Part shown: positions 47,048 through 55,919 of the stretch, in pieces
Numbering within the stretch: position 1 is the first letter of the stretch
How the letters are laid out: each line of letters begins with the position of its first letter
From: Luteirhabdus pelagi
Lineage (GTDB): Bacteria; Bacteroidota; Bacteroidia; Flavobacteriales; Flavobacteriaceae
Length of the DNA stretch: 64,000 nucleotides
NCBI RefSeq assembly: GCF_016827595.1
Contig: NZ_JAECMS010000002.1
Coordinates: 372,001-436,000, forward strand
Direction: 5' to 3'
Translations under genes and position numbers: made by a program
Notes under the pieces: generated by a model
Told to the model about the DNA's origin: nothing
Seen by the model: the letters and a program-made list of their open reading frames with translations, nothing else
The model's database searches: none

Positions 47048-47055
47048 CAAATATA
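47048..47055 (-). promoter_or_regulatory. -7 box (TATATTTG) of the M23 gene
   Basis: Minus-strand TATATTTG matches TAnnTTTG, 18 bases from the ATG at 47029 and overlapping the longer possible start. It probably drives the M23-GH3 unit. No -33 TTG at normal spacing. Confidence 0.4.
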
Positions 47056-47119
47056 CAGGAATCCATTTCCCGTTGTAGCTAAACTTAACTCGAAAACGTT
47101 TTATCTAAGGAATTCTTGT

Positions 47120-47127
47120 TACCTTTG
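47120..47127 (+). promoter_or_regulatory. -7 box (TACCTTTG) of tatA
   Basis: TACCTTTG matches TAnnTTTG and ends 19 bases before the tatA ATG. No TTG at -33 spacing. Confidence 0.4.
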
Positions 47128-47146
47128 CCCCATAAATTATTTCAGC

Positions 47147-47341
47147 ATGAACACGCTATTTATATTACCCTTAGCTATTGGCCCTTGGCAGATTGTATTG
47201 ATTGTATTGGTAGTACTGCTATTATTTGGTGGCCGAAAAATTCCTGAACTCATGCGTGGGTTAGGAAGTGGGATCAAAGAGTTTAAGGATGCATCGAAAG
47301 ATGAATCAAACGATAACAACAAAATTGAGGACAATAAATAG
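47147..47341 (+). CDS. tatA: Twin-arginine translocase subunit TatA/TatE
   Basis: A 64-residue inner-membrane protein that forms the translocation pore for folded proteins. One N-terminal membrane helix (about 8-27), the [21 protein letters not shown] hinge and amphipathic helix, and an acidic lysine-asparagine tail. Phe-Gly at the hinge is a TatA hallmark. It stands alone, divergent from the M23 gene and convergent with DUF4837, with a strong terminator between. tatC is not in the window. Confidence 0.95.
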   Translation: MNTLFILPLAIGPWQIVLIVLVVLLLFGGRKIPELMRGLGSGIKEFKDASKDESNDNNKIEDNK

Positions 47342-47365
47342 TCCTTTTTTAGAGTAGTAAATATG

Positions 47366-47396
47366 AAAAACGCCCGCTGTGACAGCGGGCGTTTTT
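47366..47396. terminator. Bidirectional terminator after tatA
   Basis: AAAAACGCCCGCTGT and ACAGCGGGCGTTTTT form a near-perfect 15-bp inverted repeat with flanking A and T tracts, between two convergent genes. Confidence 0.9.
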
Positions 47397-47415
47397 GTTT
47401 CGTATAATTTGCGTT

Positions 47416-48390
47416 CTAATCGATCTGTGCCGACTTCAATATAGATTCCAATTCAAATTGTAAATCTCTTTTTTCAACAGAAGGAGCATAGGTGAAGCCT
47501 TCTAAAATTAGATAGCGATCGTTCTTCTCGTCGCGAACCGCATAGTTCACAAAAGGTCCTGCCATCCATTGTCCTTTTACTTCCCATGTTCCCTTGGTTT
47601 CATAAGCAAACTTATCATCGATAGTTGTGGTGAATAAATACGGAGCATACGCTGCCTCTGTGATGAATCGACCGTCATCTTCAACCGGAAGCAAACCGCC
47701 ACCGATAGAGTCTCGCACTCTAATAATATCGCCAATTACCGCGCTATCCTTACCAATGGTATTTAAGGGTACTTCATAGACAAGGACATTGGTAGTCCCA
47801 CTTTCTAATCGCTTCCGTAGCCAATAAAAATCTTCTCCCGAATGAGCTACTTTATATGCGGAAGGAACACTTAAGCGAACTCCAAAATAGTCTCGTAACG
47901 AATCTAATTTCATGGCTGAGATCTTCGTACGCTTCTGACGTTCCTTTATTTCAGACATCTTAAGCGATTCGATCATTTTTTCTTGCTTCATTTCAATAAG
48001 CTCGACAATATCTTCCTCTGTTTCCCCCGTGATAATAACACCTGTTTGGGGTCTAGCATATTCGTTCTTCGCAATTTTAACCGCATTTTTATCTCCTTTC
48101 TGAACCAACAGGAAAATTCTATTGTTTCGTGCAAAGCCAGTAAAAACTGATGGATCCATCTGATTCATGGAAAAGAGCGGTTCATCTTGTGGCAACCCGT
48201 CCGTGGGTGCCGCAAAGTATTCACGAATCGATTCGCCCACAGGCCCTTCCCAAAGCTCGTTGGATACCACTACCTGTAAATGATTGATATTTCCGACCGA
48301 TTCAGGTTTGTAGGTCGTCTTCTTTCCGCTACCTTCATCGCAGGCTGTTAAGAATACTATTGAAATGAGAAATAGATAAAGAGGTTTCAT
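47416..48390 (-). CDS. DUF4837 lipoprotein
   Basis: A 324-residue predicted lipoprotein; signal peptide ends FLTAC with C17 as lipidation site. It matches the DUF4837 family of Bacteroidota by segments NHLQVVVSNELWEGPVGESIREYFAAPTDGLPQDEPLFSM and GEDFYWLRKRLESGTTNVLVYEVPL. Function unknown, envelope-located. It starts 14 bases after the LysM transglycosylase stop, so both are probably co-transcribed. Confidence 0.88.
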   Translation of the reverse strand: MKPLYLFLISIVFLTACDEGSGKKTTYKPESVGNINHLQVVVSNELWEGPVGESIREYFAAPTDGLPQDEPLFSMNQMDPSVFTGFARNNRIFLLVQKGDKNAVKIAKNEYARPQTGVIITGETEEDIVELIEMKQEKMIESLKMSEIKERQKRTKISAMKLDSLRDYFGVRLSVPSAYKVAHSGEDFYWLRKRLESGTTNVLVYEVPLNTIGKDSAVIGDIIRVRDSIGGGLLPVEDDGRFITEAAYAPYLFTTTIDDKFAYETKGTWEVKGQWMAGPFVNYAVRDEKNDRYLILEGFTYAPSVEKRDLQFELESILKSAQID

Positions 48391-48404
48391 AGGTTGGAGT
48401 TGAT

Positions 48405-49964
48405 TTATCCTTTTTGGATCTTAAGTTTCATACCTGGTTTTAGCGATGTACCACTAATACCGTTCCATTTTTTCAAATTACTTACTGTAACACCCGGAAA
48501 TTTTTGTGAAATACTCCACAGCGAATCCCCTTGCTTTACCGTATATAATCGTACATCGTCTGAGACCTTCTCGGTCTTTGCCTGCGAATTGTTACGCGCG
48601 ATTGGCTTCCGTGGGTGAATCGTTAAACGTTGTCCTATTCGCAAGTTGTTGCTTCTAAGTCCGTTCCACCGCTTGATCTGACTAACGGTGACACCATATT
48701 TTTCAGCAATTTTACCGAGATAATCGCCGCTTCTAACACGATATCTAATCCGGTCGGGGTGCTCGAAAAGTTCTGGCAAAGGCTTTTCTCGTTCTGCTAG
48801 TTCATTCTTTGCATATTCATATATTGCTTCTTCATGACTTACGAAAACACCAACGGCGTCAATCGGCAATCGCAGCACGTATTCTTCATCTTCAATTTTT
48901 GGAATAATACCCAATCGATATGAGGGGTTCAGGTATTCCAATTCCGCTTTATCTAGATTGGTCACTTTAGAAATCTGATCGAACGTAATCATTTCCTTCA
49001 CATGAATCGTATCGGTAGCAATAAATGGATATTTCGGACCATGACTCTTGAAACCGTGCTCTTCAGCATATTCAAAAATATACATGGTGGCTAAGAAGGC
49101 GGGTACATATCCTGCTGTTTCACGTGGAAGAAATTTTCGAATATTCCAATAATTTTTCTTCCCACCGGATCGTCGGATAGCCTTCGAAACATTCCCGGGA
49201 CCACTGTTGTAGGCCGCTAAGGCCAAATCCCAATCGCCAAGACTGCTATAAAGGCTTTTTAAGTATTTTGAAGCGGCTTCTGTAGCCATAATGGGATCGG
49301 TACGTTCATCGACATAGGAATTCACGTCCAAGCCAAATATTTTTCCTGTACTAAACATAAATTGCCAAAGGCCGGTGGCACCGACTCGAGAGACGGCTCT
49401 CGGATCCAAAGCAGATTCAACTACGGCCAAATATTTCATTTCTAAAGGAAGGCCATGTTTGTCCAATTGCTCTTCAAACATCGGGAAGTAGTAATCGCTT
49501 AGCGCCATAAGACGGGCCATGGTTTCTCTGCGATTTTTGAGATATCCCTTAATGACACTTTCCAATGAAGGATTGTACTCCACATTAAAAGGTGTTCGGG
49601 CATTCAAGGCTTGTAAGCGCTGTTTTAGCACCTCTGTCGATAATTCATCATATTCGACGTCTTCAAAAGATTGGGATTGCACCATTCCGTACATTTCTTC
49701 AAATCGGCCAGAAGCGTACAATTGTGAAAGCCATAAGCTATCGATAGCTCTTGCGTGCGCCATGTCTTCCAAAGAAAAAATGGTGGTGTCTTTTAACTGT
49801 GTCGCTACAACTGTTTGGGGTAATTCAGATGCTATGGGTGTTACGGGTATACTATCTACAACCTGAATTGTTTTCTTGGTAAGAGTGTCCTTTTTCTTTG
49901 TCTTTTGGGCAAAGATGGGGATACTTATTGCTAAAGTAAGGGCACATGCCAGTAGGTTCTTCAT
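48405..49964 (-). CDS. LysM lytic transglycosylase (MltD-like)
   Basis: A 519-residue secreted murein lytic transglycosylase. Signal peptide ends PIFAQ; the SLT domain carries the catalytic glutamate E183 in VVESALDPRAVSRVGATGLWQFM, followed by LAAYNSGPGNV and YVPAFLATMYI. Two LysM repeats (about 408-455 and 470-517, RSGDYLGKIAEKYGVTVSQIKRWNG and KQGDSLWSISQKFPGVTVSNLKKWNG) bind peptidoglycan. It cleaves glycan strands during wall turnover. Preceded by a 90-base gap with a weak stem after pgk. Confidence 0.93.
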   Translation of the reverse strand: MKNLLACALTLAISIPIFAQKTKKKDTLTKKTIQVVDSIPVTPIASELPQTVVATQLKDTTIFSLEDMAHARAIDSLWLSQLYASGRFEEMYGMVQSQSFEDVEYDELSTEVLKQRLQALNARTPFNVEYNPSLESVIKGYLKNRRETMARLMALSDYYFPMFEEQLDKHGLPLEMKYLAVVESALDPRAVSRVGATGLWQFMFSTGKIFGLDVNSYVDERTDPIMATEAASKYLKSLYSSLGDWDLALAAYNSGPGNVSKAIRRSGGKKNYWNIRKFLPRETAGYVPAFLATMYIFEYAEEHGFKSHGPKYPFIATDTIHVKEMITFDQISKVTNLDKAELEYLNPSYRLGIIPKIEDEEYVLRLPIDAVGVFVSHEEAIYEYAKNELAEREKPLPELFEHPDRIRYRVRSGDYLGKIAEKYGVTVSQIKRWNGLRSNNLRIGQRLTIHPRKPIARNNSQAKTEKVSDDVRLYTVKQGDSLWSISQKFPGVTVSNLKKWNGISGTSLKPGMKLKIQKG

Positions 49965-49994
49965 GGTCTCAACACATATGAGATTATTATTAAA

Positions 49995-50023
49995 TGCCTA
50001 AAATAGTGAAAATTGATTAGGCA
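49995..50023 (-). terminator. Weak stem-loop downstream of pgk
   Basis: TGCCTAA (49995-50001) and TTAGGCA (50017-50023) form a 7-bp stem with a 15-base loop, followed on the minus strand by an AT-rich stretch. Possible weak terminator for pgk. Confidence 0.35.
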
Positions 50024-50054
50024 GTATATATTCTGAAACGCAAGTGCGCAATAA

Positions 50055-51242
50055 TTATTCCATCAACGCTTTTATACCTGGTAATGTTTTACCTTCCAAC
50101 ATTTCAAGCATCGCGCCACCACCCGTAGAAACATAGCTTACCTTATCGGTAAAATTAAATTTTTTCACGGCAGCAACGGAATCGCCTCCTCCTACCAATG
50201 AAAATGCACCGTTTGCCGTAGCTTCTGCAATAGCATTTCCGATGGCAATGGTTCCTTGGGCAAAGGGCTCCATTTCGAAAACGCCAGCAGGTCCGTTCCA
50301 CAAAATAGTATTGGATTCCTTGATAACCCTAGCAAAATATTCATTGGTCCTTGGCCCGGTATCGAGCCCCATCCAGCCTTCTGGAATGGCATCGGCAGCA
50401 CTATCGTCGGTAGTGGCAAATTCAGAAAAACTATCCGCAATAATCGCGTCGACGGGTAGATGGACTTCAACACCTTTCTTTTTAGCCATTTCAAGAATTT
50501 CCAACGCGAGTTCCTGCTTGTCGTCCTCTACTAAGGATCCGCCAACAGAACCTCCTTGGGCTTTTATAAACGTAAATGCCATTCCCCCACCGATAATGAG
50601 ATGGTCGATAGGATCTAAGATGCTTTCCAGCACTGTTATTTTGGATGATACCTTTGCGCCACCAATAATTGCAGTAACAGGTGACTGGCCATCGGTAAGT
50701 ACTTTTTTGACATTTTCAATTTCTGAAGCCAACAATAAGCCAAAACATTTATTTTCAGGGAAAAACTCAGCGATAACGGCTGTTGAGGCATGAGCTCTAT
50801 GAGCCGTTCCAAAGGCATCGTTTACATAGTAATCGCCTAACTTCGAAAGTTTTTCGGCAAAAGCCTTATCGCCCCGTTTCTCTTCTTCATGATAACGTAA
50901 ATTTTCCAATAGCAAGATTTCACCAGGTTGAAGCGATGCTACCTTTTCCTCCACTGTTTCTCCTACACAATCGTTAACAAAGTGAACCTGAACACCCAAT
51001 ATTTCCGTTGCAGCGTCCACTACGTGTTGCAAAGAAAACTCGTCTTCCCGGTCTTTGGGTCGTCCTAAATGCGACATCAAGATACAGCAGCCATCGTCTT
51101 CTAGGATGTTGATGATTGTTGGTTTGGCCGCTTCAATTCGAGTGGTATCGGTTACCTCCATGTCATCGTTCAACGGCACGTTAAAATCCACTCGAATCAA
51201 TACTTTTTTTCCCTTGAAATTTATATCGGATACTGTTTTCAT
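50055..51242 (-). CDS. pgk: Phosphoglycerate kinase
   Basis: Glycolytic enzyme that makes ATP from 1,3-bisphosphoglycerate. The 395-residue product has the N-terminal RVDFNVPL, LMSHLGRPKD and the substrate histidine/arginine loops (FGTAHRAHAS), the nucleotide-binding AIIGGAKVSSKI, and the C-terminal GGGDSVAAVKKF. Length normal. A TATATTTG -7 box lies 18 bases upstream. It is divergent from holB with a 73-base shared region. Confidence 0.98.
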   Translation of the reverse strand: MKTVSDINFKGKKVLIRVDFNVPLNDDMEVTDTTRIEAAKPTIINILEDDGCCILMSHLGRPKDREDEFSLQHVVDAATEILGVQVHFVNDCVGETVEEKVASLQPGEILLLENLRYHEEEKRGDKAFAEKLSKLGDYYVNDAFGTAHRAHASTAVIAEFFPENKCFGLLLASEIENVKKVLTDGQSPVTAIIGGAKVSSKITVLESILDPIDHLIIGGGMAFTFIKAQGGSVGGSLVEDDKQELALEILEMAKKKGVEVHLPVDAIIADSFSEFATTDDSAADAIPEGWMGLDTGPRTNEYFARVIKESNTILWNGPAGVFEMEPFAQGTIAIGNAIAEATANGAFSLVGGGDSVAAVKKFNFTDKVSYVSTGGGAMLEMLEGKTLPGIKALME

Positions 51243-51260
51243 GTATGCTTGTTTAAGTTA

Positions 51261-51268
51261 CAAATATA
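51261..51268 (-). promoter_or_regulatory. -7 box (TATATTTG) of pgk
   Basis: Minus-strand TATATTTG matches TAnnTTTG, 18 bases from the pgk ATG. A TTG occurs 25 bases further up, slightly longer than usual. Confidence 0.45.
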
Positions 51269-51304
51269 GGCTTTTTAGAAGCGGACGCAGAATCAAAAAA
51301 ACTG

Positions 51305-51312
51305 TAGTTTTG
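51305..51312 (+). promoter_or_regulatory. -7 box (TAGTTTTG) of holB
   Basis: TAGTTTTG matches TAnnTTTG and ends three bases before the holB ATG at 51316, which would give a leaderless or nearly leaderless mRNA. Confidence 0.4.
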
Positions 51313-51315
51313 CGT

Positions 51316-52467
51316 ATGGATTTTTCAGATATTATCGGTCATAAGCATTTGGTTTCCCATTTGGAAACAACCATTGCCCAAGGTCGTATTCCCCATGCAC
51401 AATTATTTATCGGTAGCACCGGAACGGGAATTCTACCCATGGCCCTTGCCTATGCCTGTAGTATTTTGAGTGAAGGTCATCAGAAGGACAGTTCAAAAAC
51501 GCAAGAAGTCCGAAAACGCGTAGCGACCTTATCGCATCCTGATCTACATTTCGCCTTTCCCGTTAATAAAACAGAAACCGTCAAGGATAAAAAACCGGTT
51601 TCCTCCATGTTTATGGATGAATGGCGTGCCTTTGTTGCAACCAATCCGTATGCAACTTCTTTTGAATGGCTACAGCAATTGGGAATTGAAAACAAACAAG
51701 GTATCATGAGGGTTGAAGAAGCCTCTGAAATACTCAAAAAACTATCTTTAAAATCTTTTGAAGGTGGGTATAAGGTAATGATCATTTGGATGCCTGAAAC
51801 CATGCACCGAGACGGCCTGAATAAAATTTTAAAATTGGTGGAAGAGCCGCCTGCGAAGACCGTTTTATTGTTTCTTACTGAAAATGAAGAGCAATTATTG
51901 ACAACTATTCAATCGCGTTGCCAGAAATTAAATTTTCCCCCATTAGCGGAGGAAGATATCGCGCAAGCACTTATACATACAAAAGGCATTGCCGAAAACG
52001 AAGCTAAAAAATTTGCCCACAGAGCTGACGGTAATTTTAATAGAGCCTTGCATTTAGTTGCCGAAGATGGTGAAGACGTATTGTTTGAAGCCTGGTTTAT
52101 TGAGTGGGTTCGAGCAGCATTTAGGGCGAAGGGAAATATTCAGGTATTAAATGAATTACTTCAATGGAGCGAAAAAATGGCAGGCACCGGAAGGGAAACC
52201 CAAAAAAAGTTTCTTGGTTATTGCGTTGAAACATTCCGTCAAGCATTATTGCTTCAATACGGTGCTCCACAGCTAACGTATTTTGAAGCTAAAGATTCCA
52301 AATTCTCTTTGGAAAAATTCGCTCCTTTCGTGCATCATAATAATATTTTTGAAATTGTGAAAGCACTTGAGGATACTTCATACCACATCGAACGGAACGG
52401 TAATGCTAAAATTTTATTTACCGATTTGTCGATTTCCCTTACGCGATTAATTCACACAAAACAGTGA
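51316..52467 (+). CDS. holB: DNA polymerase III delta-prime subunit
   Basis: A 383-residue clamp-loader subunit. N-terminal FSDIIGHKHLVSHL and IPHAQLFIGSTGTG match delta-prime; the P-loop lysine is absent, as expected for this non-ATPase subunit, while the SRC motif (IQSRCQKLNF), which supplies an arginine finger, is present. ATG at 51316 is the start; the frame is open upstream to 51055 but that part is antisense to pgk and unlike the family. The -7 box lies only three bases before the ATG. Confidence 0.93.
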   Translation: MDFSDIIGHKHLVSHLETTIAQGRIPHAQLFIGSTGTGILPMALAYACSILSEGHQKDSSKTQEVRKRVATLSHPDLHFAFPVNKTETVKDKKPVSSMFMDEWRAFVATNPYATSFEWLQQLGIENKQGIMRVEEASEILKKLSLKSFEGGYKVMIIWMPETMHRDGLNKILKLVEEPPAKTVLLFLTENEEQLLTTIQSRCQKLNFPPLAEEDIAQALIHTKGIAENEAKKFAHRADGNFNRALHLVAEDGEDVLFEAWFIEWVRAAFRAKGNIQVLNELLQWSEKMAGTGRETQKKFLGYCVETFRQALLLQYGAPQLTYFEAKDSKFSLEKFAPFVHHNNIFEIVKALEDTSYHIERNGNAKILFTDLSISLTRLIHTKQ

Positions 52468-52603
52468 TATTATTATTTTTTATTGACCCTACCTGCAAAG
52501 ATAAATTTTAACTATTACAAAGAAGCTGTTTTGGGGCTGTTTAAGAGGGTTTAATGGAAATGGACGGTGAGTTAGAGGCGAATTAGACGAAAACAACTTA
52601 ATG

Positions 52604-52620
52604 CGGCTTATTTCGGCTTA
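52604..52620. other. Unexplained intergenic segment with CGGCTTA repeat
   Basis: The 150-base gap between convergent holB and the methyltransferase holds no strong terminator. Near its end CGGCTTA occurs at 52604 and 52614, ten bases apart, the second overlapping the methyltransferase stop. I see nothing else in it. Confidence 0.2.
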
Positions 52621-53472
52621 ATGTGACTTCTTAAAGACATAAATCAAGGAGGAATACTCTTTTGACTGCCATGCGGCTACATTTGACCGTAATCCTATCC
52701 AAAACGCCTTTAATGAAAACCAATTTCCAGTTTTATACTTTTCAGAAAGTAGACTGACATAAAACGAATCGAAAATCATGGGCTTTGTTTTGATAAGCTG
52801 AAATTTTTTTGCAAACAATTTTTTAAGGCTTTTTCTAGAAAAATGATGAAGGTGTCTAGGAACATCGTAAGCGGCCCAAAATTCTTTATAATATTTTGCA
52901 TCGTAACTTCTGAAATTCGGAACGGCTACTATCAAAATACCATCTGGCTTCAAGAGCGCATAAAGTTTTTCAATTTGCGATTCTAAATTTGGGAGATGTT
53001 CCAATACATGCCACAATGTAATAACGTCAAATTTCTGATTCTCGATATTTTCCACATCATCTATAAGTCGTAATGACTTTTTCTCAGCTAATTGTCTCGC
53101 GTTTATATTCGGTTCGACCCCCGAAACGTTCCATCCCCTATTTCGAGCTTCCACCAAAAAATCGCCAGTCCCAGCTCCAATATCCAATATGTTTTTTGAG
53201 GATGATTTATTGTACGAATCAATCAGTTTGCACTTCGATTTTAGTGAATACTTTTTCACCAAATTGTATAGAAAAGAGTTAATACCTTTTTTTGAATCGG
53301 TATGCGATATGTATTCATCGCTCTTATAATAGTCACCTAACCTTTTTTCTTCTGGTTGCGGAAAAGTAATCAACATCTCATATTCCGGATCATATAAAAG
53401 CTCGAAAGATTCTCCGGAAACCAGAAAATCTTTCGTTTTTAAATAAGATTGTAATGACTCTTTTTCTATCAT
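52618..53472 (-). CDS. Class I SAM-dependent methyltransferase
   Basis: A 284-residue methyltransferase (Methyltransf_23 type). The SAM-binding motif LDIGAGTGDFL, the acidic GVEPN and the post-motif ITLWHVLEHLPNL are all present. The substrate is not evident; homologues with this N-terminal extension (ESFELLYDPEYEMLITFPQP, DYYKSDEYISHTDS) are common in flavobacteria next to mnmG. ATG at 53472 is chosen; the ATG at 53505 would lie across the parS palindrome. Nearest neighbour upstream is mnmG. Confidence 0.88.
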   Translation of the reverse strand: MIEKESLQSYLKTKDFLVSGESFELLYDPEYEMLITFPQPEEKRLGDYYKSDEYISHTDSKKGINSFLYNLVKKYSLKSKCKLIDSYNKSSSKNILDIGAGTGDFLVEARNRGWNVSGVEPNINARQLAEKKSLRLIDDVENIENQKFDVITLWHVLEHLPNLESQIEKLYALLKPDGILIVAVPNFRSYDAKYYKEFWAAYDVPRHLHHFSRKSLKKLFAKKFQLIKTKPMIFDSFYVSLLSEKYKTGNWFSLKAFWIGLRSNVAAWQSKEYSSLIYVFKKSH

Positions 53473-53481
53473 AGATTGGAT

Positions 53482-53501
53482 AGTGTTCCACGTGGAACAC
53501 T
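53482..53501. promoter_or_regulatory. parS-like palindrome 1
   Basis: The 16-bp TGTTCCACGTGGAACA (53484-53499) matches the bacterial parS consensus TGTTNCACGTGNAACA; with flanking bases the palindrome is 20 bp. It lies between mnmG and the methyltransferase gene. Likely ParB binding site for chromosome segregation. Confidence 0.8.
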
Positions 53502-53508
53502 TCAAAAT

Positions 53509-55380
53509 TTATCGGCCCATATAAACCAACATCACTGAGATATCATTTGGTGAAACTCCACTTATACGCGAAGCCTGTGAAACGGTTGCCGGACGGATTT
53601 CCTTTAGCTTTTCACGCGCTTCGAAAGAAAGCGACTTTAATTTTGAGTAATCAAAATTCTCGGGAATCTTTATCCCTTCCAGACGGTTCAACTTATCTGC
53701 ATTATTCTTTTCCTTTTCGATATATCCAGAATATTTAATCTGAATCTCCGCTTGTTGCAACACTTCACTATCCAACTTTTGCTCCTGAATATACGCTTCC
53801 ACATCAGGAATTTTGCGCATATCCTTCATGTCGATTTCGGGACGTTTAAACATTTTAAACATCTTATCGCTTTGAGAAACCTCCGCAGAATCCTTCTTCA
53901 TTAAAATTGGATTGGCAACTTCAGGTGCCACACTGGTTTCCTTGAAAAATTCTACAAGGGCCTTTGAATCCTTTTGCTTTTCCTCCATACGTCGCATCCG
54001 TTTTTCGGAGGCTAGACCAATATCAAATGCTTTTGGTGTTAATCGCAAATCTGCATTATCCTGTCGTAATAGCGTTCTATATTCTGCACGTGATGTAAAC
54101 ATTCTATACGGCTCCTCCGTTCCCTTCGTAATTAAGTCATCAATCAAAACACCGATATAGGCTTCGTTTCTTTTTAAAATCAACGGCTCTTTCTCCTGAA
54201 TTTTTAAACTGGCATTAATACCCGCCATCAATCCTTGCGAAGCAGCTTCCTCATAGCCTGTAGTACCATTAATTTGTCCAGCAAAATACAAACCGTCCAC
54301 CAATTTAGTTTCCAACGTATGCTTCAATTGCGTAGGCGGAAAATAATCGTATTCAATGGCGTAGCCAGGACGGAAAAACTTCACATTCTGAAAACCATCA
54401 CATTCTTTTAGTGCTTTAAATTGCACATCCTCTGGTAACGAAGTTGAAAAGCCATTTACGTAATATTCGACCGTATCCCAGCCCTCAGGTTCCACAAATA
54501 ATTGGTGACGATCCTTATCCGCAAAACGATTAATCTTATCCTCAATGGAAGGACAATAACGCGGTCCAACACTTTGAATAGCTCCGTTAAACATCGGGGA
54601 ACGATCAAACCCTTCCTTCAATAATTCATGCACCACCGAACTTGTATGGGACATATGACATGAACGTTGATTTGTAAGCGGCTTCGTTTCATCGGAAAAA
54701 GAAAACTTTTCCGGATCCTCATCGCCTGGCTGTGGAATCATCTTCGAAAAATCTAATGAACGACCATCCACTCGCGGCGGTGTTCCTGTCTTCATTCTAC
54801 CGGAATCAAATCCAAGATTCACCAAATCGGCCGTAATCCCTGTCGCTGCTTTTTCACCAGCACGACCTCCTCCTAATTGCTTTTCACCTATATGAATCAA
54901 CCCATTTAGAAAGGTTCCGTTTGTCAAAATAACTGTCCGCGCCCTTACGGTCAATCCCAGGGAAGTCTTTACACCTACAATTTTATTATTCTCTACAAGT
55001 ATACCGGACACCATTTCCTGATAGAAATCCAAATTAGGCGTCCTCTCCAACATCAAACGCCACATTTCGGAAAAGCGCATTCGGTCGCTCTGTACCCTAG
55101 GGCTCCACATAGCGGGCCCCTTAGATTTATTCAACATTTTGAATTGGATAGCCGTCCTATCCGAAATGATACCACTATAACCACCCATAGCATCTATCTC
55201 ACGAACAATCTGTCCTTTTGCTATTCCGCCCATAGCGGGATTACACGACATTTGTCCGATATTCTGTAAATTCATGGTAATTAATAGGGTTTTCGAACCC
55301 ATATTTGCTGCGGCAGCCGCGGCCTCTGAACCAGCGTGACCAGCGCCAACAACAATAACATCATATTCCTTTTCAAACAT
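53509..55380 (-). CDS. mnmG: tRNA uridine-5-carboxymethylaminomethyl modification enzyme
   Basis: MnmG (GidA) with MnmE modifies the wobble uridine of tRNAs. The 623-residue product has the FAD motif GAGHAGSEAA (12-21), the SCNPAMGGIAKG loop with conserved cysteine, the PPRVDGRSLD segment, and the C-terminal helical part. Length is normal. The gene is often near the replication origin in bacteria; here identical parS-like palindromes flank it on both sides. It has its own promoter upstream. Confidence 0.97.
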   Translation of the reverse strand: MFEKEYDVIVVGAGHAGSEAAAAAANMGSKTLLITMNLQNIGQMSCNPAMGGIAKGQIVREIDAMGGYSGIISDRTAIQFKMLNKSKGPAMWSPRVQSDRMRFSEMWRLMLERTPNLDFYQEMVSGILVENNKIVGVKTSLGLTVRARTVILTNGTFLNGLIHIGEKQLGGGRAGEKAATGITADLVNLGFDSGRMKTGTPPRVDGRSLDFSKMIPQPGDEDPEKFSFSDETKPLTNQRSCHMSHTSSVVHELLKEGFDRSPMFNGAIQSVGPRYCPSIEDKINRFADKDRHQLFVEPEGWDTVEYYVNGFSTSLPEDVQFKALKECDGFQNVKFFRPGYAIEYDYFPPTQLKHTLETKLVDGLYFAGQINGTTGYEEAASQGLMAGINASLKIQEKEPLILKRNEAYIGVLIDDLITKGTEEPYRMFTSRAEYRTLLRQDNADLRLTPKAFDIGLASEKRMRRMEEKQKDSKALVEFFKETSVAPEVANPILMKKDSAEVSQSDKMFKMFKRPEIDMKDMRKIPDVEAYIQEQKLDSEVLQQAEIQIKYSGYIEKEKNNADKLNRLEGIKIPENFDYSKLKSLSFEAREKLKEIRPATVSQASRISGVSPNDISVMLVYMGR

Positions 55381-55393
55381 ACATTCAACTTAA

Positions 55394-55409
55394 TGTTCCA
55401 CGTGGAACA
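55394..55409. promoter_or_regulatory. parS-like palindrome 2
   Basis: An exact 16-bp copy of TGTTCCACGTGGAACA, 14 bases upstream of the mnmG ATG and inside its predicted 5' leader. ParB binding here could affect mnmG expression. Confidence 0.8.
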
Positions 55410-55442
55410 ATTTACTTCTTCTTCATCTAAAATTTAAGCGTG

Positions 55443-55472
55443 CAAATATACTAAATAACTCATAATCAACAA
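55443..55472 (-). promoter_or_regulatory. Promoter of mnmG (TTG-N19-TATATTTG)
   Basis: On the minus strand TTG (55472-55470) and TATATTTG (55450-55443) are 19 bases apart, a full flavobacterial promoter. The leader to the mnmG ATG would be about 55-60 bases and contain the parS-like site. Confidence 0.6.
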
Positions 55473-55505
55473 GTTAAACATTATATAAATCTGAATATCA
55501 AGAGT

Positions 55506-55919
55506 TTAGGATAGAAATTTCTTCAAATAACGGTCCTCTAATGCTCGCATTTGTTCTTTTTCCTCTTTTGACGCATCTTCATGTTCGCATAAATGAAGTA
55601 TTCCATGAATCATAACGCGACGCAGCTCAGCATCAAATGTCACCTTAAACGTTTCAGCATTCTCCTTTACTCTATCCACACTGATATAAATTTCACCATG
55701 CAATTCCTTTCCTAAAGAATAATCGAAAGTTATAATATCCGTATACGTATCGTGGTTGAGGAACTTTTCATTCAACTGTAGAAGATAATCGTCATCACAA
55801 AAAACATAGGTTAGGCCGCCTACCTGAAAGCCTTCTTCTTTAATCGTATTCGTTATCCACTTCACGAATGTGTCCTCATGCTGAAGATGAAAGTCGGTTT
55901 CGCTATAAAACTCAATCAT
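55506..55919 (-). CDS. ybeY: Endoribonuclease YbeY
   Basis: A 137-residue zinc-dependent RNase for 16S rRNA maturation and ribosome quality control. The zinc motif HGILHLCEHED (H-G-x-L-H-L-x-x-H) is complete. It starts in the last eight bases of the DUF4175 gene, so translation is probably coupled. Length fits the shorter Bacteroidota form. It precedes mnmG, a frequent order in flavobacteria. Confidence 0.95.
   Translation of the reverse strand: MIEFYSETDFHLQHEDTFVKWITNTIKEEGFQVGGLTYVFCDDDYLLQLNEKFLNHDTYTDIITFDYSLGKELHGEIYISVDRVKENAETFKVTFDAELRRVMIHGILHLCEHEDASKEEKEQMRALEDRYLKKFLS

Noticed and set aside
51055-51315. N-terminal extension of holB
   Set aside because: The added residues are antisense to pgk and do not resemble delta-prime, which begins at FSDIIG.
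52496-52503. CAAAGATA (minus TATCTTTG) downstream of holB
   Set aside because: As a promoter it would fire antisense into holB with no gene to serve; likely chance.
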